Origin: Tenebrio molitor
Taxonomy: Eukaryota > Arthropoda > Insecta > Coleoptera > Tenebrionidae
NCBI RefSeq assembly: GCF_963966145.1
Contig: NC_091049.1
Location: forward strand, 12,214,001 to 12,278,000
Direction: 5' to 3'
Length of the DNA: 64,000 nt
The number at the start of each line of letters is the position of its first letter. Position 1 is the stretch's first letter. Of the stretch, positions 30,113 through 41,740 are shown one piece after another. A model generated the notes under the pieces. That model saw nothing but the letters and a program-made list of their open reading frames with translations. It was not told the origin of the DNA and did not search any database. The position numbers were made by a program, and so were the translations under genes.

Positions 30113-31980
30113 TTAAAATTGAGATTTCAAATTTGCGCCGAGTTTCACAAAATCGTTCACAGCACAAGCACTAACACTTTGGTGGAAGATTGGAGGTTGT
30201 ACTTGGGTTTTTGAAGGTGCTTCGGTTGTAATGTATGTTGGTGTTGTGAGGCTTGGTTGCGGTGGTTTTTCTTCTAAGGCAATTTGTTCGTTGTTGACCC
30301 TTTTCTTTAGTTTATGTCTTAGATTTCCGCTTAATTTATGAAATTTGATAACAACCAAAATGAATAGAATGATACATATTATATAGATCACAATTTGGTA
30401 TCTCCAATAATGTCTAACAAAATGAGGTGCAGAGTTGATATTAACAATTTCGGTATGTAGAGTGTCTAAGCGATGAGACAGTGAATTGATATTGTGAAGA
30501 TTTACATGTTTCAGTTCTACTTTTTGTAAATTATATTGTCGGATTGTGGAATTTATTCTTTGCGAACTACAACAAATGTCATTTAAAATATTAATAGCAG
30601 GACATATCGATTGATAATTATTTGAAATGAATGATTTTGATGGTAATAATGTAACTGATTTTGAAAAAGCTGTACATGATTCTTCAAGTGTAAATATTCC
30701 TACGTCTAACAAGGTTACATCAATACTATTACGATTAATACAATTTATTGTTAAGATATGTTGATTTGATAATATATATAACCATTTGTTATTGAACTGT
30801 AGTTTATGCCAAATGTTTACACTACCGTGAATGATGTGAATGGCACATAATTTGGGAATGTTCTCAATATTAAACATTAATTCAGTTTCACAAATTGGGT
30901 GTTCATGAGTATTATATAGAATATTAGTCTGTTTACAAATTTTCATATTGTTACTAACTATTTTACACATATCTAGATCTTTCAATACCAAATATTGTAA
31001 TTGTAATGTAATTAACTTGTGGTTGAATAAAAAGATAAGTTGAGTCAGTGTCTTTGTGAGGTACAGGTATAGGGATAAGATGAAATACAGAAAAATCGAT
31101 ATTTATGGTGAGAGGTGTTTGTATGACATAAATTAATTTGGAATCGATGTAATAAAGTTTTAGTTCTGCAAGATTCATGAGATCATGAGCGTTTTCTAAT
31201 GTTAATGACAATGGATATCCTTTTGAATTAGGTATATATGTTATAGTGTTTGAGAGCTCATTGATGAATTGTTTGGGAGTTATTATGAATGGATGTATTT
31301 AATTTCTTTGAGCAAATAGAATAACAGATATTAAATTGTCGAAATCATCATCTAGAGTTTGTGTTATCTGTAACAACAGTGTTGTATGCTCAGTTACTAG
31401 TTGACTTACTTTTATTCCTTCTGTAAAATTTTCAATAAAATTTGAGAAATTATTAAACATAGTGATGTTTTCATTGAGTTTTCGTTTGCAAATATTAAAT
31501 TCTGTAATAGTGTTATTAAAAGTTATTAGAGTGTCTTGAATTATTTGAGTTTGGTCCTGTAATAAATTTTTGAAATGTTTGTTATCTGAAATTACGCGAT
31601 TTATTGCATCATTGTAATATTGAGCATCGTTGTCATCCATTGTTCCAAATAAGGTTTTAAGAACGCTACCTACCCCGTTTATGATCCCTCGTTTACAACG
31701 TCTGTGCTTAATTAATTCTGTGAAAGACGTGTATTTTGTTTTTATCTGAGGTATGCGAGATTCGAGTAGTTTTAATGATTGTTTGCATAAAGTTTTCTCG
31801 ATATGGAATGGGACTAATGAGCACATGCCTTGTGTTAAGTTATGAATTTCATCGATGAGTGTGAGTTTGGCTATTAGTGTAGAAATATTAAAATGAGTTA
31901 CTAAATTCCCGATGATGAGGTGATCTGCGTGGCGTTATATGTGGCAATCACCTTTGTGATGCATCTGCAACAGGGGAATT
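30113..31980 (-). pseudogene. env: gypsy2 envelope gene, broken
   Basis: Errantivirus envelope. The N-terminal piece (31299-31826) has cysteine pairs, a furin-type site (RRCKRG), a fusion-peptide-like GIINGVGSVL and the DDNDAQYY motif, then heptad helices. 30963-31211 has the YVIQTPL..LIPIP segment. 30113-30991 carries several cysteines and near residue 210 a membrane anchor (IVIYIICIILFILVVI), followed by a basic cytoplasmic tail. Stops near 31299 and a frame change near 30975 break it in three. The signal peptide end (31830-31980) is degraded. Confidence 0.82.
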
Positions 31981-31989
31981 TTGGTAAGG

Positions 31990-32720
31990 CTATATTCGGT
32001 TTACATGGACATCGTGGTTTTTGTTTTTGATTCGGATGGTGATGTTTGTAGGTGAATTTCTTTTAATTACTTCGTATGGACCTGTATATTTAGGTGTTAG
32101 TTTCTTAGATAGGTTAGGTTTTGATGCTTCATTTGAAAGTAACACTTTATTACCAATATCATAAGTTACGTTTGTTGCATTTCGATCGTAAAACAGTAAC
32201 ATATTTTGAATTACCTAGTTGATCTAGAATGTCTGCTATGTTTGGTAGTTAATAAGCGTCACCCACAGTGATATCGTTAAGACGTCTGTAGTCGACAACG
32301 ACTCGCCATTTAATTTCACCTGATGCACTGGCCTTTTTGGGGACGATCCATAAGGGAGCGTTCCATGGAGAGGTAGAAGGTTTTATTATACCTTCGTTTC
32401 ACATTTTTGAAATTTGTTTATCGACTTCCTTTTTATGTACTTCTGGGTATCTATAAGTTTTAGCTGATACTGGCACTGAAGAAGTTGTCGGTATTTCGTG
32501 AACGATTGAATCCGTATGAGTTAAAGTATCACATTCTAAATGAAAAATTCTGTTAAATTCGTGACAAATGCGAAGGACTGATTCGCGCTCTTCATTATTT
32601 AAATGTTCGGTACGAATAGTTTTATTTAAAATTTCATTACGGCTAATGTCAATAGTTAGCTTATCGAGTTCTGAAGTTTGCATTAAGAAGATACTGTTTT
32701 CGTCAAATGGTTCGAGGGTC
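31990..32720 (-). pseudogene. pol: gypsy2 pol with a large internal deletion
   Basis: The N-terminal pol segment (32399-32683) leads into the first reverse transcriptase blocks (WNAPLWIVPKK, RVVVDYRRLND, LPNIADILDQLG; about 32215-32395, with a stop). Within a few codons of the KYxTxL block it switches to the C-terminal part of integrase (YDIGNKVLLSNE.., KYTGPYEVI; 31990-32202). The palm with the Y-x-D-D box, RNase H and the integrase core are therefore absent. Confidence 0.82.
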
Positions 32721-32728
32721 AGATTTAG

Positions 32729-33310
32729 TTAACTAATACGAATTGGCTTATCGGTCGTGTTTAATATAGTTGTTAACGCCCTATTATCAGAAATTACATT
32801 GGTGATACTTTTACATAAATAGACACCATTTAGAATTTGGACATCCGGTGTTATTCCTTGTTTTATCTCTGGATTTTGAACATCAAATTCGATAGAAATT
32901 TCCGTACGTGGTTGGATTATAAACGATGTAGATTTTTCAAGAGATTTCGGTTGATTTTGATTAATTTCGTATCGAAAATATAGCGGAATTTTCATGTTAC
33001 GAAACAGGAGATGGTTAGAACCATAGTCGATTCGAGCTTTAGTTTTACTTAAAAAGTCATTTCCCAAAATTCCGTCTAAAGGAATATTAGTTTCATGAAT
33101 TAGTATATGAAATTTATGAGTATAGGTGACACTGTTAAAATGAAGGTTTAAAAAGCTATACCCCATGCTTTGGACTGGATTTATGTTTGTGTTGATCCCA
33201 TTTAACTTTAAAATTTCATCTTCATGATTTTTATCCAATTTTGCCTTATAAAGCCATGTTTAAATACTTAGATACAGGGGATAAAAGCACTTGTTTAATG
33301 AATAATCGAA
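32729..33310 (-). pseudogene. pol: gypsy2 protease region, with a possibly inverted N-terminal part
   Basis: The minus-strand frame 32729-33238 holds the C-terminal half of a retroviral aspartic protease (IPLDGILGNDFLSK) and the linker to reverse transcriptase. The expected N-terminal D-T-G is not upstream on this strand. The plus strand of 33250-33306 reads KYLDTGDKSTCLMNN, a good protease active-site match, so a small inversion is likely. Confidence 0.6.
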
Positions 33311-33339
33311 TAAAATTTTAATTGGTCTAGCGGTTTAAA

Positions 33340-34545
33340 TTTTTTTCCGTTGACCGCTTGTTAATTTCAATATTAATGAATTCTTTTGTCTAAATTATAG
33401 TGTATTAATGGACCTCATTAATACACTATTTTATATTAATCAATGATTTTTGCGATTTTGACGTTTTGATTAAATTTTGATGTATAAACAACCTCGAACA
33501 TGCATTGTTTGCACTTACCAACACTGCAGCAGGTAGTGCAGCAGGGTTTTCTATATTTTATAGCTCCATAACTGCACAATTACAAATTCACTTTTTCAAA
33601 AACCGACATTTTTGGTTATAATTCGCATGTCATATTTTTCAAAGGTAACTAGGTTTCCGTAGCAATCGTGATTTTTACGTGAAATTGAATGTGAATGGAG
33701 TTGACGTCTTCTGACACTCTTTGTGGAAAGTGAATAGAAAGTGTTGAAAAATTTAAAAATGGCCTACCCTGAGGACAAAAAAAGAATGAAGGTATTTATA
33801 AGGTCTCATCTTTATGGAAAAAGATGAAATTGGTTTTGATTTGGCTATAATTTCAAAATTTGTCACCAAAAAAAAAAGTTTGCGGTCAACGAAAAAATTT
33901 TGTAATCAACTCTTTTGTAATGGGCGATTAATAATCTCAACTATTAAAGCCACTCACTCGCTACACTCGTTCGTGCTTTAAACAGTTTCGATTATTATTA
34001 ATCGCCTTCATTAACAAACTAGTTTATTAAATAACTATTATTTCGCTAGCGGTTTAAAAATGTCAAGTAAATGTCAAAGAAAATAAATAAAAATTTATTA
34101 AACAATAATTATACATACATTACAGGTATTGGGAAGCTATTGTCCATAATTGTATCATCCATTTTCTAGATTTTCATCTTCTGCACACTGATACGCCGTA
34201 AAGACCTAATTTTATTAGGAGTAATATTGGATAAAATGATTCACTGTCACACCGATTTTTTTTTCTCCTGTCAATAAACCCATGGCAACAAAAAATTACA
34301 CTCAGCGACTCGACAATCATAGGTGATTAGTGACACAAGCTTCGGACTTGATTTAAAAAAAAATACGCTCAAATTGGAGAGGTTTATTAGTGTAATATTG
34401 GATAAACAATTGTATTATACTCGCGGGCTAAATGAATGTTTAACTTGCGATGTTAACGCGCTTGCGGCTTCGCCGCTCGCGCTGTTAAACGCATCGCTTG
34501 TTAAACATTCATTTAGCCCCCTTGTATAATAAATAACTATAATGT
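33340..34545. mobile_element. Two hairpin elements (H10, H11) inside gypsy2
   Basis: CTAGCGGTTTAAA occurs at about 33333 and again at about 34047, bracketing the first element. H10 (33905-34023) has arms GGGCGATTAATAAT / ATTATTAATCGCC and a tip rich in CACTCGCTACACTCGTTCGTG. TAAATAACTATTA follows at 34028-34040. H11 (34412-34531) has arms GTATTATAC..GGGCTAAATGAATG..TTAAC / complement and tip GCGGCTTCGCCGC. AAATAACTATAAT follows. Protease and gag readings flank the pair. Also ATAGTGTATTAATG/CATTAATACACTAT near 33400. No clear protein. Confidence 0.7.
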
Positions 34546-34559
34546 TCGCGTTTGAGATT

Positions 34560-35330
34560 CATCAACAGGAATTTCGATAAATGCTGTAGTGTTACTTATA
34601 TTTGTTAAAATGGTTGCGTTATGTATGAATTTAATTAATGGATTTCTTCTGCCTTTATCTGATTGCTTTTCCGTGGCCCAGCAGTTGGTGCCACGGAACT
34701 CTTAGAGTTTAAATTATCGGAGTTGGATGAGTTGGAATTAGATAATTGTTGAGCTTTTTTGTCATTGTTATATGCGCGTTTACTACAATCGCCGATGACG
34801 TGGCCCTTTTTCTTACAGTAATTGCAAATTTTATCGGAATTATGAGACGACTGTGACGATGCTTGACTCACGGATTTTGTTATAATATTTGGATTTGATT
34901 TAGAGTGGTTAGAGTTAGGAGAGTTTGATGATTTATTATGAAAACAATTGGACGCGTTATGACCAGTTTTCTAACAGACGGTACAAAACTTCTTGTTTTT
35001 TGAATTTTCATCCGCGTGATCTCAATATTACTGAATTCAGATTTAACACCAATGATAAAAGTCTGCAACGTGATTTGATCAATTGTTGCGAATCTGCCTT
35101 TGATTTCGGAATCGTCTTCTGACATACTACGAGCTGATTGTAATAAACGATTTGTACAAGTTTCGATTCTTTGTGTGAATTCCGTAACAGATTCGTTATT
35201 AAATTGTTTACAGGATTGTAATTCTAACAGTAAATGTCCATAATGCTTCTTATCGGAATAAGTGTCAATTAGGAATTTCTTTAGTTGTGGCCATGTACTA
35301 AGATTATGATTGTTTACAGCTAATTCGGAT
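34560..35330 (-). pseudogene. gag: gypsy2 gag, C-terminal part with two zinc knuckles
   Basis: Reads STWPQLKKFLIDTY (about 35290) and FNNESVTEFTQRIE, then FATIDQITLQTFIIGV. Two CCHC knuckles follow: CTVC..GHNASNC with an internal TAG (about 34960-35000), and CNYCKKKGHVIGDC (34785-34835). 34560-34640 is the gag-protease spacer. The N-terminus is deleted at 35330, where the leader begins. Confidence 0.8.
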
Positions 35331-35692
35331 TAGCTATGTAAATTATGATTATTAAAAAAAAATTTTGTTTTGCAAAAATTATTTCTTAGCTTTCACTAGA
35401 TAATATATTTATTGATTATTTTCAGATCAAAATTGATTATTCAAAATATTTTGTTTGATTTGTTTTTTTAATCTATTCTCAACTCCTATACAGGGAATTA
35501 AAATTTGAGGGAAAGGATCGACGGGATACTCAGTTCACTAACCTTGTGTTCTGGTATTGCTGTCGTCCGGTGAATTGTTTTCGAGTTCAGCTGTCTGGGA
35601 TGACGAGTGCTTCCTTTTGAGCTTTGACACGATGCTGTTGATTCTTCTGGACAGTGTTTAAGGAATAGAAATTCTAAATCGCGAATTCGCGA
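35331..35692 (-). other. gypsy2 leader, abutting BEL sequence
   Basis: Nearly identical to 15956-16330. Expected to be preceded by a primer site and 5' LTR, but instead BEL reverse transcriptase (RIIWRDN codons, ATCATTTGGCGC..) is directly upstream. The same junction occurs near 16330. Confidence 0.65.
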
Positions 35693-35882
35693 TACTACTT
35701 TGATTGTCGCGCCAAATGATTCTTTGGTACTTGCGATTTTCAGAATCTGCATATACATTTTACTGATATCGGCTGTGATCAAAAATTCATGGAACCAGAA
35801 TCTCACAATAATCGACGTCAAATCGTCCTTGGAGTCTTGGACCTACTGCTAAACCATCATTTAAACTCGCTCCGTTCAATGA

Positions 35883-37247
35883 TGTTATGTGCGGAGAGAA
35901 AATAAGTAACTTTTCGAAATTATAAAGGTCTATTTAGAAACGGTGACTACAACTTGTAACTTAAGAGACTATTGATTAATAATAGTAATGAATAGTTGAT
36001 CGTTAATGGTCAATTGTCGAAAGTTGTTTGATGTGATAGTGAACGTTGCTGTTATAATACAGGTCGCTACAAAGTATGGCAACAGTTAAATATCTCGAGA
36101 ATGGTTTCTTGGAAATCCTTGAGATTTGGTATGGAGTTAAGAGCATTTAAATTCTATTCTTTGCCATTTTTTCAGTTTTATGTCATTATTTGTTTTCGAC
36201 ATACAAAGCTAACTAGATTTTTTTTAAATGGCAACAGGGGTTAATTTTATGATTTTTGAAAAGAGATTTTTTTTTCTGAATTCAACGATGTATCACATGT
36301 AATAATTAGTTTACATAACAACCCTAAAAAAAATTTGTTAAATTTAATTCAAAAATAAATAAACGTAGCTACCGTTTGAGGCTCTTTTAATTAAACCTAT
36401 CAAACCGTTTGTTGTAATTCATTGAAATTTGCTTCGGAGTTAAGGGCATTTAAATTCTATCATTTGTAATTTTTTTGAGTTTAATACCTTCATTTGTTTT
36501 CGAGATACAAAGCTAACTTGAATTTTTTTAAATGGCAACAGGGGTTAATTTCATGATAAAGAGTGTTTTTTCTAATTCAACACTGTATCACATAATGACC
36601 GTTTCATTTTTTGTGTGTCATCAAAAGTGTCATCACTTCAGCACAGCTTCGTCTCCTATCACCATATCCAACCATCATTAGAACTTCTATCCGCTCGGTT
36701 TCACTCAAATGAGGCATTCTTATAATAAGTAAATAATTAATTAGATTGCACACACTTTGACATAAATTAATAATAGAAACTGTTTTCAAAGGTACATAAC
36801 TATGTTTATTTATTTTTGAATTAAAATTGAAAAATTTTTTTTGACCATTCTTATGTAAACTATTATTACATGTGATACATCGTTGAATTCAGAAAAAAAA
36901 CCTCTTTTCAAAAATCATAAAATTAAACCCTGTTGCCATTTAAAAAAAATCAAGTTAGCCTTGTATCTCAAAAACAATTGAAGCTATAAAACTGAAAAAA
37001 TTGGAAAGAATAGAATTTAAATGCTCTTAACTCCTTACCAAATCTCAAGGAATTCCGAGAAACCATTCTCGAGATATTTAACTGTTGCCATACTTTGTAG
37101 CGACCTGTATATGATATGTTCAGAGTTCGCTCTAATCTAAAACAAATACAAATAGTTTCATAGTGTACGTGATCTTCCAGATGTTTCTTTTACATTGTTA
37201 AATATAATTTTAGAAATATAACCCAAAGGTCAAAGGGGCACATAACA
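35883..37247. repeat. Solo LTR of gypsy2 family, target duplication ATGA
   Basis: TGTTATGTGC..GCACATAACA, flanked by ATGA at 35879-35882 and 37248-37251. Copy 1 at about 16519 has the empty site (GATGATTTTAG). Net length is 315 bp after removing the nested Tc1/mariner element. It arose by LTR-LTR recombination of a full insertion. Confidence 0.92.
36060..37107. mobile_element. Tc1/mariner deletion derivative (1048 bp) with long inverted ends
   Basis: Ends CAGGTCGCTACAAAGTATGG and complement, TA-flanked; the intact LTR at 29747-30061 gives the empty site. The inverted similarity extends about 250 bp inward. A third copy of about 200 bp of that sequence lies in direct orientation at about 36430-36600. 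A minus-strand frame (36604-36720) reads MPHLSETERIEVLMMVGYGD, the usual N-terminus of a Tc1/mariner transposase, so it derives from an autonomous element. A truncated end of the family is at 43018-43135. Confidence 0.88.
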
Positions 37248-37764
37248 ATGATTTTAGTGACGACTCGCAATTTGGTGGTAGTACTCGACTCCTTGATCAC
37301 ACCATGATGTCGTAAATACATTGAACCGAGTTCCGCTTGTAATTCGGTCACTGGGACCATGTGATTTAGGACTTCATACTCTTTCATGAATTCCTTGTAC
37401 CTTGCTGCGAATACCGAATTGCCATGGATTTTTCTTTCAAGTGTGAAGTACCTTTTCATCGCAATATCCCCTTGTTGTGCCGATATTTGCAGGTGAAGCA
37501 TTGAATGGTAATTTGACAATAAAACGACCGTCGGCGTCGCGTTTATGGTTGGTTGTAAAATGTTCCTCGACGAAGCGGTCCTCTGCCGATCTGATGTTAT
37601 CGTCTAGCGCCCATTGATCTATAGTCTTTCTAACTGAGGTTGAGCCAGCAATAAAAATAAATTGCGTACCGTTAGTGCCACCTCCTCTTAGCTTTACAAT
37701 GAAGATGAATTTATGGTTTAAATGACACATGTTTTTCTTGCTCTTTCTCGATCGTTTCCAGGTA

Positions 37765-38150
37765 CATCTGGCACAACAGGCCAGGCTTGTTTTCGGTTTT
37801 GGAGTTACGAGTATTTTGTTGGGGGAAGATTAAATTTATCGAATCAGTTTAAGTAGCTATTTATTCAACGAGTTGCAAAATTAGCGTCTTTTTTGCACTA
37901 TACAGGACAGTTGGTCCAACACGTCGCGTGCAAAAAAATAGCCATTTTGCTACGTGTTTCATACAAGATTTTTTCTAATTTAGTTACGAAAAGCACACAT
38001 TCTGATTAAAATCCTGTTTAAATCTGCTATTTCAATAATTTTCCGGGATAATACTACTAATATTACTAACGTCACTTTTTAACACTAGTGATAATATAAT
38101 GTCACTTTTTTTCACTAGTTATTAAATGAAGCACGTTTGATAACTAAAAT
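37765..38150. repeat. Hairpin element H12, short copy
   Basis: Duplicate of 25722-26085: GCTATTTATTCAAC then the CGAGTTGCAAAATTAGCGTC arm and TAGCCATTTTGCTACG. It continues directly into the Tc1-like transposase region, lacking the 0.63 kb with H9 and MITE C1. Confidence 0.7.
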
Positions 38151-38199
38151 AGTATAAAAAATGGATTAGCCGTAACTATTAAATCTTTAACACGATAAT

Positions 38200-39305
38200 T
38201 AAAAATACCACACTAATCTTAATTACTTTCACCCTATTCTTCACTCTCACTATCATCATTTACATTAATAATAATTTCCGGGAAAGGACGTTTTGACAAA
38301 AAACTGTCTTCTATATTGATCACATGTTCCACCCAATTTTGCCAGATGTTTGCATCTATCTTATCACATTTTCATCTTATTAAATCCACTACACTCGATC
38401 CTAAATTTGGCCGTTGAGTTTGATTTCCTGACATTATGCTTTAACTGGCTCCATTTAGTTCAATAGGATTCAAAGCACAATAATATGGAGGCACTCTTAG
38501 CACTTCACAGCCCTGTTCTTTCGCCAAATTATCAACATGATACTGTTTTGATTTGCCTATTTCTGAATCCGCTATTAATTGCAGCAGTATCTTCGTAGTA
38601 TTTTTCTCTGTATAACTTATGTTATTCTTTTGTAAAAATTCTATTATCTCGGATTTTCTGGAACTATTATTGGTTGGAATTTTGTTCTCCTGGTTGGAGG
38701 GATATGACATTGTCCATCACAATGACAGATCCCCTCGGAATGTTTGTTCTTAAACCATTGTTCAAACAGTTTGTGGTCCATGTCTTGATGGTAATCCGCA
38801 GAAGTATCTTGTATTATCTTTTTTGCAAACAGGAGCAAGCCATTTGGAACCTAACCTGCGCTTCCACCCGCTTGGAATATAATTATTCGTTTACCCCGAG
38901 ACACTGGAGTATCCAGGTAACATTTTCCTGAATTATCCATCCAGCCCTTGGACAAGACGTCAAGGTTATCAAACCATGTCTCGTCGAGGTAAACGACATT
39001 TCTGCCTTTTTCCCGATATTTCCTAATTTTAGAAATATATTCAGTCCGCCATGCGAGTGATCTAGGCGATTCCTTAATCGCAGTCGTCTTGTTAATAATT
39101 TTATGCTTGAAACCTATGGACTTCAAACATTTGCTTAGGGTATCTTTGTTCATGTTGTAATAAAATTCTTCCGTTTGAAGTTTGTCTATAATTTCGGTCA
39201 AGGTTGGTACTTGCTTGTTTTTATAAAAACTGTAAACTGTGTCGCGTAAATGATCTTTGCCAGGTTCATCCAGTGTTTCTGCGAGAGCTGTCATTTTGCG
39301 GTGGT
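38200..39305 (-). pseudogene. IS630/Tc1-type DDE transposase, copy 2
   Basis: Better preserved twin of the 27-kb gene. 38851-39294 is open from ALAETLDEPGKDHLRDTVY through VVYLDETWFDN (first Asp). A TAG near 38851 interrupts GGSAG..VPNGLLLFAKKI. 38441-38710 gives SVIVMDNVSY (second Asp) and CALNPIEL (Glu), completing D-D-E. An acidic tail follows near 38230. A TTTTCAG acceptor precedes the first codon, so an upstream exon is likely. Inactive because of a stop and two frame changes. Confidence 0.85.
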
Positions 39306-39632
39306 TTCTGAAAATATTTATTTGGTTAGAGTAAAATACTATAGTAGAAAAGATGTAATATTACATCTCTTCTTTACACATTTATAAATAATATACATAT
39401 TACATTCCTTTATGGAAATTTGATTTGTTTTGATGTTGTGGATGAGGGTCACAATGGAGGACCAAATTAAATACTTCGGTTTTGGATTTTCGGTTTATTT
39501 AAAAATTAACTCAACATTTAGCTACTAGTATTATACAATGTCAATGATTACAACAAGAAGTCTATGCCAGATGTCTTAACAAGAATCTTCGATTTTTGAG
39601 TGGAGTGGAGTAAATTTATAGTCCTGGGGTAG

Positions 39633-40962
39633 TGTTACGTTATTAATTTCTACCAGCACTGGTGAAAAATTAAATTTCCCAGCTACTCCGGGGAAAATTT
39701 AAATAACGCTTTTTTGCGACTGATTGTCTCCAAGTCCGGCACACACACACACTAACGTCTCGAGAGCAAGACTGTAGAAGAGTACAAATGATGATTTACG
39801 AATACGGTGGTATACCAGGTGTTACGAGTAGATAGAAACACAGATATTAATTACTAAGTTTAATCTTCGACTGTTAAATATACAGTGTGACACATTAAAT
39901 AAAATAATACCAACCTAGATGCCACTGCGGGCGATACACTGTAGTCTAATAAAAGGAGATAATAGAACTTAAACTCAAAATGATACACTGAATACAAAGT
40001 TAAAGTATTGACTCTTACGGTAAAATTTTACAATTGAAAAGGTTAAAAATGAAATGAAAAGAAATGAAATAAAGCCAAGAAGTAATCCAAATTGAAACGC
40101 AGAAGGCGCTTAAACATCTAGCAAAATTTACAAAAAGTGCCGGCTCTACCAGGCTATATTCAAAGTTTAAACAATTAAATGAAGTTAAAATAGAAACATC
40201 CCTTACACGGGGTCGGAGGCTTGAAATCAAATTGGAGAGTCCCGGGAAGAGTGAGCTGGAGGAAGGTCCTCCGAGTCCCTCTTCCGCCGCTGGTCTATCA
40301 CGCCGTCCGTATCCTCGGAAAGTCCTCGGGGTCCTTCCTCCCCTCGACCCTTCCTAGGAATAAACGCAAATAAGTGAGAGTTAGCCCCGGTGTAAAAAAA
40401 AGATAATGAAAAGTAATAAAAACTTTCCGAGTGCCAACTGGCGCGTTGTTTCTGGCGAGGTCATCTCAGGTCTGATTGCGCGAATCTAAGTAAAAGAAAT
40501 GAGCCAAAATGGCGGACAGAAAAGGAAAGACGCTGAAGGACCTTGCCAGATACGAGTTGCTCCTGGACTCGGGTTCCTCGGCCAGGGACTGTCCGGTGTG
40601 AGGTCCTGCCCTCTGGTGGGATTCTGGGGGATGACACCGGCCCAACAGGGTGGCGAAAATGATCCGCTGACGCGTAGGGTCGTCCTCCTGGACGACTTCT
40701 CAGCCGCTTCGGTCTTCCTCCACGGGTGCGCCAGCACCTGTTGCACTGAGAAAACACCCCCTAATCTCCCCCTTTGAGCACAAGCACACACACGCGGATT
40801 CGGTCGTAAACCTCTACCGAGAACTAGTCGAGAACCTCTAAAATGGCGTCTGTTCCACCTTTATATCTTTCCCCATCCTCTCGCAAATTTGTCGCGGCCG
40901 GTACCGGAAGTCGGGTCCGAGAGCCCGTTCTGGAATGTTCGCGAACGATTTAAATCGTAACA
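39633..40962. repeat. Solo LTR, 1330 bp, target duplication GTAG
   Basis: TGTTACGTTATT..ATCGTAACA, flanked by GTAG at 39629-39632 and 40963-40966. Copy 1 has the uninterrupted CTGGCGTAGGTAGCG at 28164-28178. Unusually long and GC-rich in its right half (40200-40960), with CA repeats near 39741. Open frames inside it (40461-40791) overlap on both strands and look like GC-driven artefacts. The family is not otherwise present in the window. Confidence 0.92.
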
Positions 40963-40966
40963 GTAG

Positions 40967-41740
40967 GTAGCGTCCAACCCCGTGAGTGGGCGTTGCTTCC
41001 CCACCCGGCTAGGGCCCCATAAGCGCATTAGCAGTTAACAAAAGACCAAACAAATGTGCTTATGTCCCTGAAGGGGTTCATAACTCTTCGATTATATTAG
41101 CAATTCTTTGCTTTGCATTTTTGTGCAAAGGTTTGGGCATTATGAGTTGTTTGTCTGCAACCAGTTGAAATCGCGTCAGGAGTACGAAAATATTTCTGAA
41201 AAGAACTTTTGTATTGTTTTGAAACTAATGTTATATCGCCGTAATTATAAAAGCAGAAAAATGGAAAAATGCGAATAAAAGTTAAAGATCAAAAACGACA
41301 CCATTAACTTCAATAATTGACAAAGAAAAATACCTTCCGTATCAAAGAACAACTAGATTCGATAGGGGGCTGGAGTCGCCAACTTAAGAATCAGGTGTAT
41401 ATAAAAACCTTTGATATTGTTAGTGATGGAAAAACGTCATTGAAGACGTTTACACACTGACTCGAAATCCCGATTTTAACAACATTTTTTCACTTATGGA
41501 ACAGTAGAGTGGTTTCAATATCTCAAATGCAAAATTGGGGTCTTAAAAATTAGCAATAGTATTTTCTTCTCTTGCAGATATATCATCATATGTATGGTGT
41601 GGCGAGATTGGTAAGGACAAATGTCCTCCACATGATCTTACAGTGTGTAGCCAGAACCAGTCACAAATTCTACCCATTTCAAAAATTATCTTAATTTCCT
41701 ATCTTGTTGTTGTTGTTGTTGCAATTGACCAGAGAATTAC
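40967..41740. other. Duplicated DNA, no gene recognised
   Basis: Twin of 28173-28905. A (GTT)n run near 41704-41720 is present here and not in copy 1. Confidence 0.45.

Larger units (their letters stand above)
29747..35692 (-). mobile_element. Errantivirus-type Gypsy element gypsy2, internally deleted, 5' LTR missing
   Basis: Minus-strand order: leader, gag, protease, partial pol, env, polypurine tract, 3' LTR. Inserted in the MULE fragment: the uninterrupted site ATGGGAGTGAAC is at 42866-42877. Missing parts: gag N-terminus, most of reverse transcriptase, all RNase H and most integrase, and the 5' LTR. Upstream of its leader lies BEL reverse transcriptase rather than an LTR. Two hairpin elements sit in its protease region. 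A solo LTR of the same family is at 35883-37247. Confidence 0.82.
35693..37730 (-). pseudogene. pol: BEL/Pao pol fragment, copy 2, split by a solo LTR
   Basis: From 37730: RSAEDRFVEEHFTTNHKRD and GRFIVKLPF, then RYFTLERKIHGNSVFAARYK and HGVIKESSTTTKLRVV (37190-37520). After the solo LTR it resumes at 35882 with DLTSIIVRFWFHEFLITADI in part, SKMYMQI and KYQRIIWRDN. These are the linker and finger blocks of BEL/Pao reverse transcriptase. The catalytic box is absent. 37588-37769 shows target DNA lost from copy 1 when gypsy1 arrived. Confidence 0.82.

Noticed and set aside
35702..35714. Primer-binding site TGGCGCGACAATC for gypsy2
   Set aside because: The bases are better explained as BEL codons (I-I-W-R-D-N), and the sequence does not match a tRNA 3' end I know.
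40461..40791. Overlapping open frames of about 100 codons on both strands
   Set aside because: They fall in the GC-rich half of a solo LTR, overlap each other in opposite strands and resemble no protein family.
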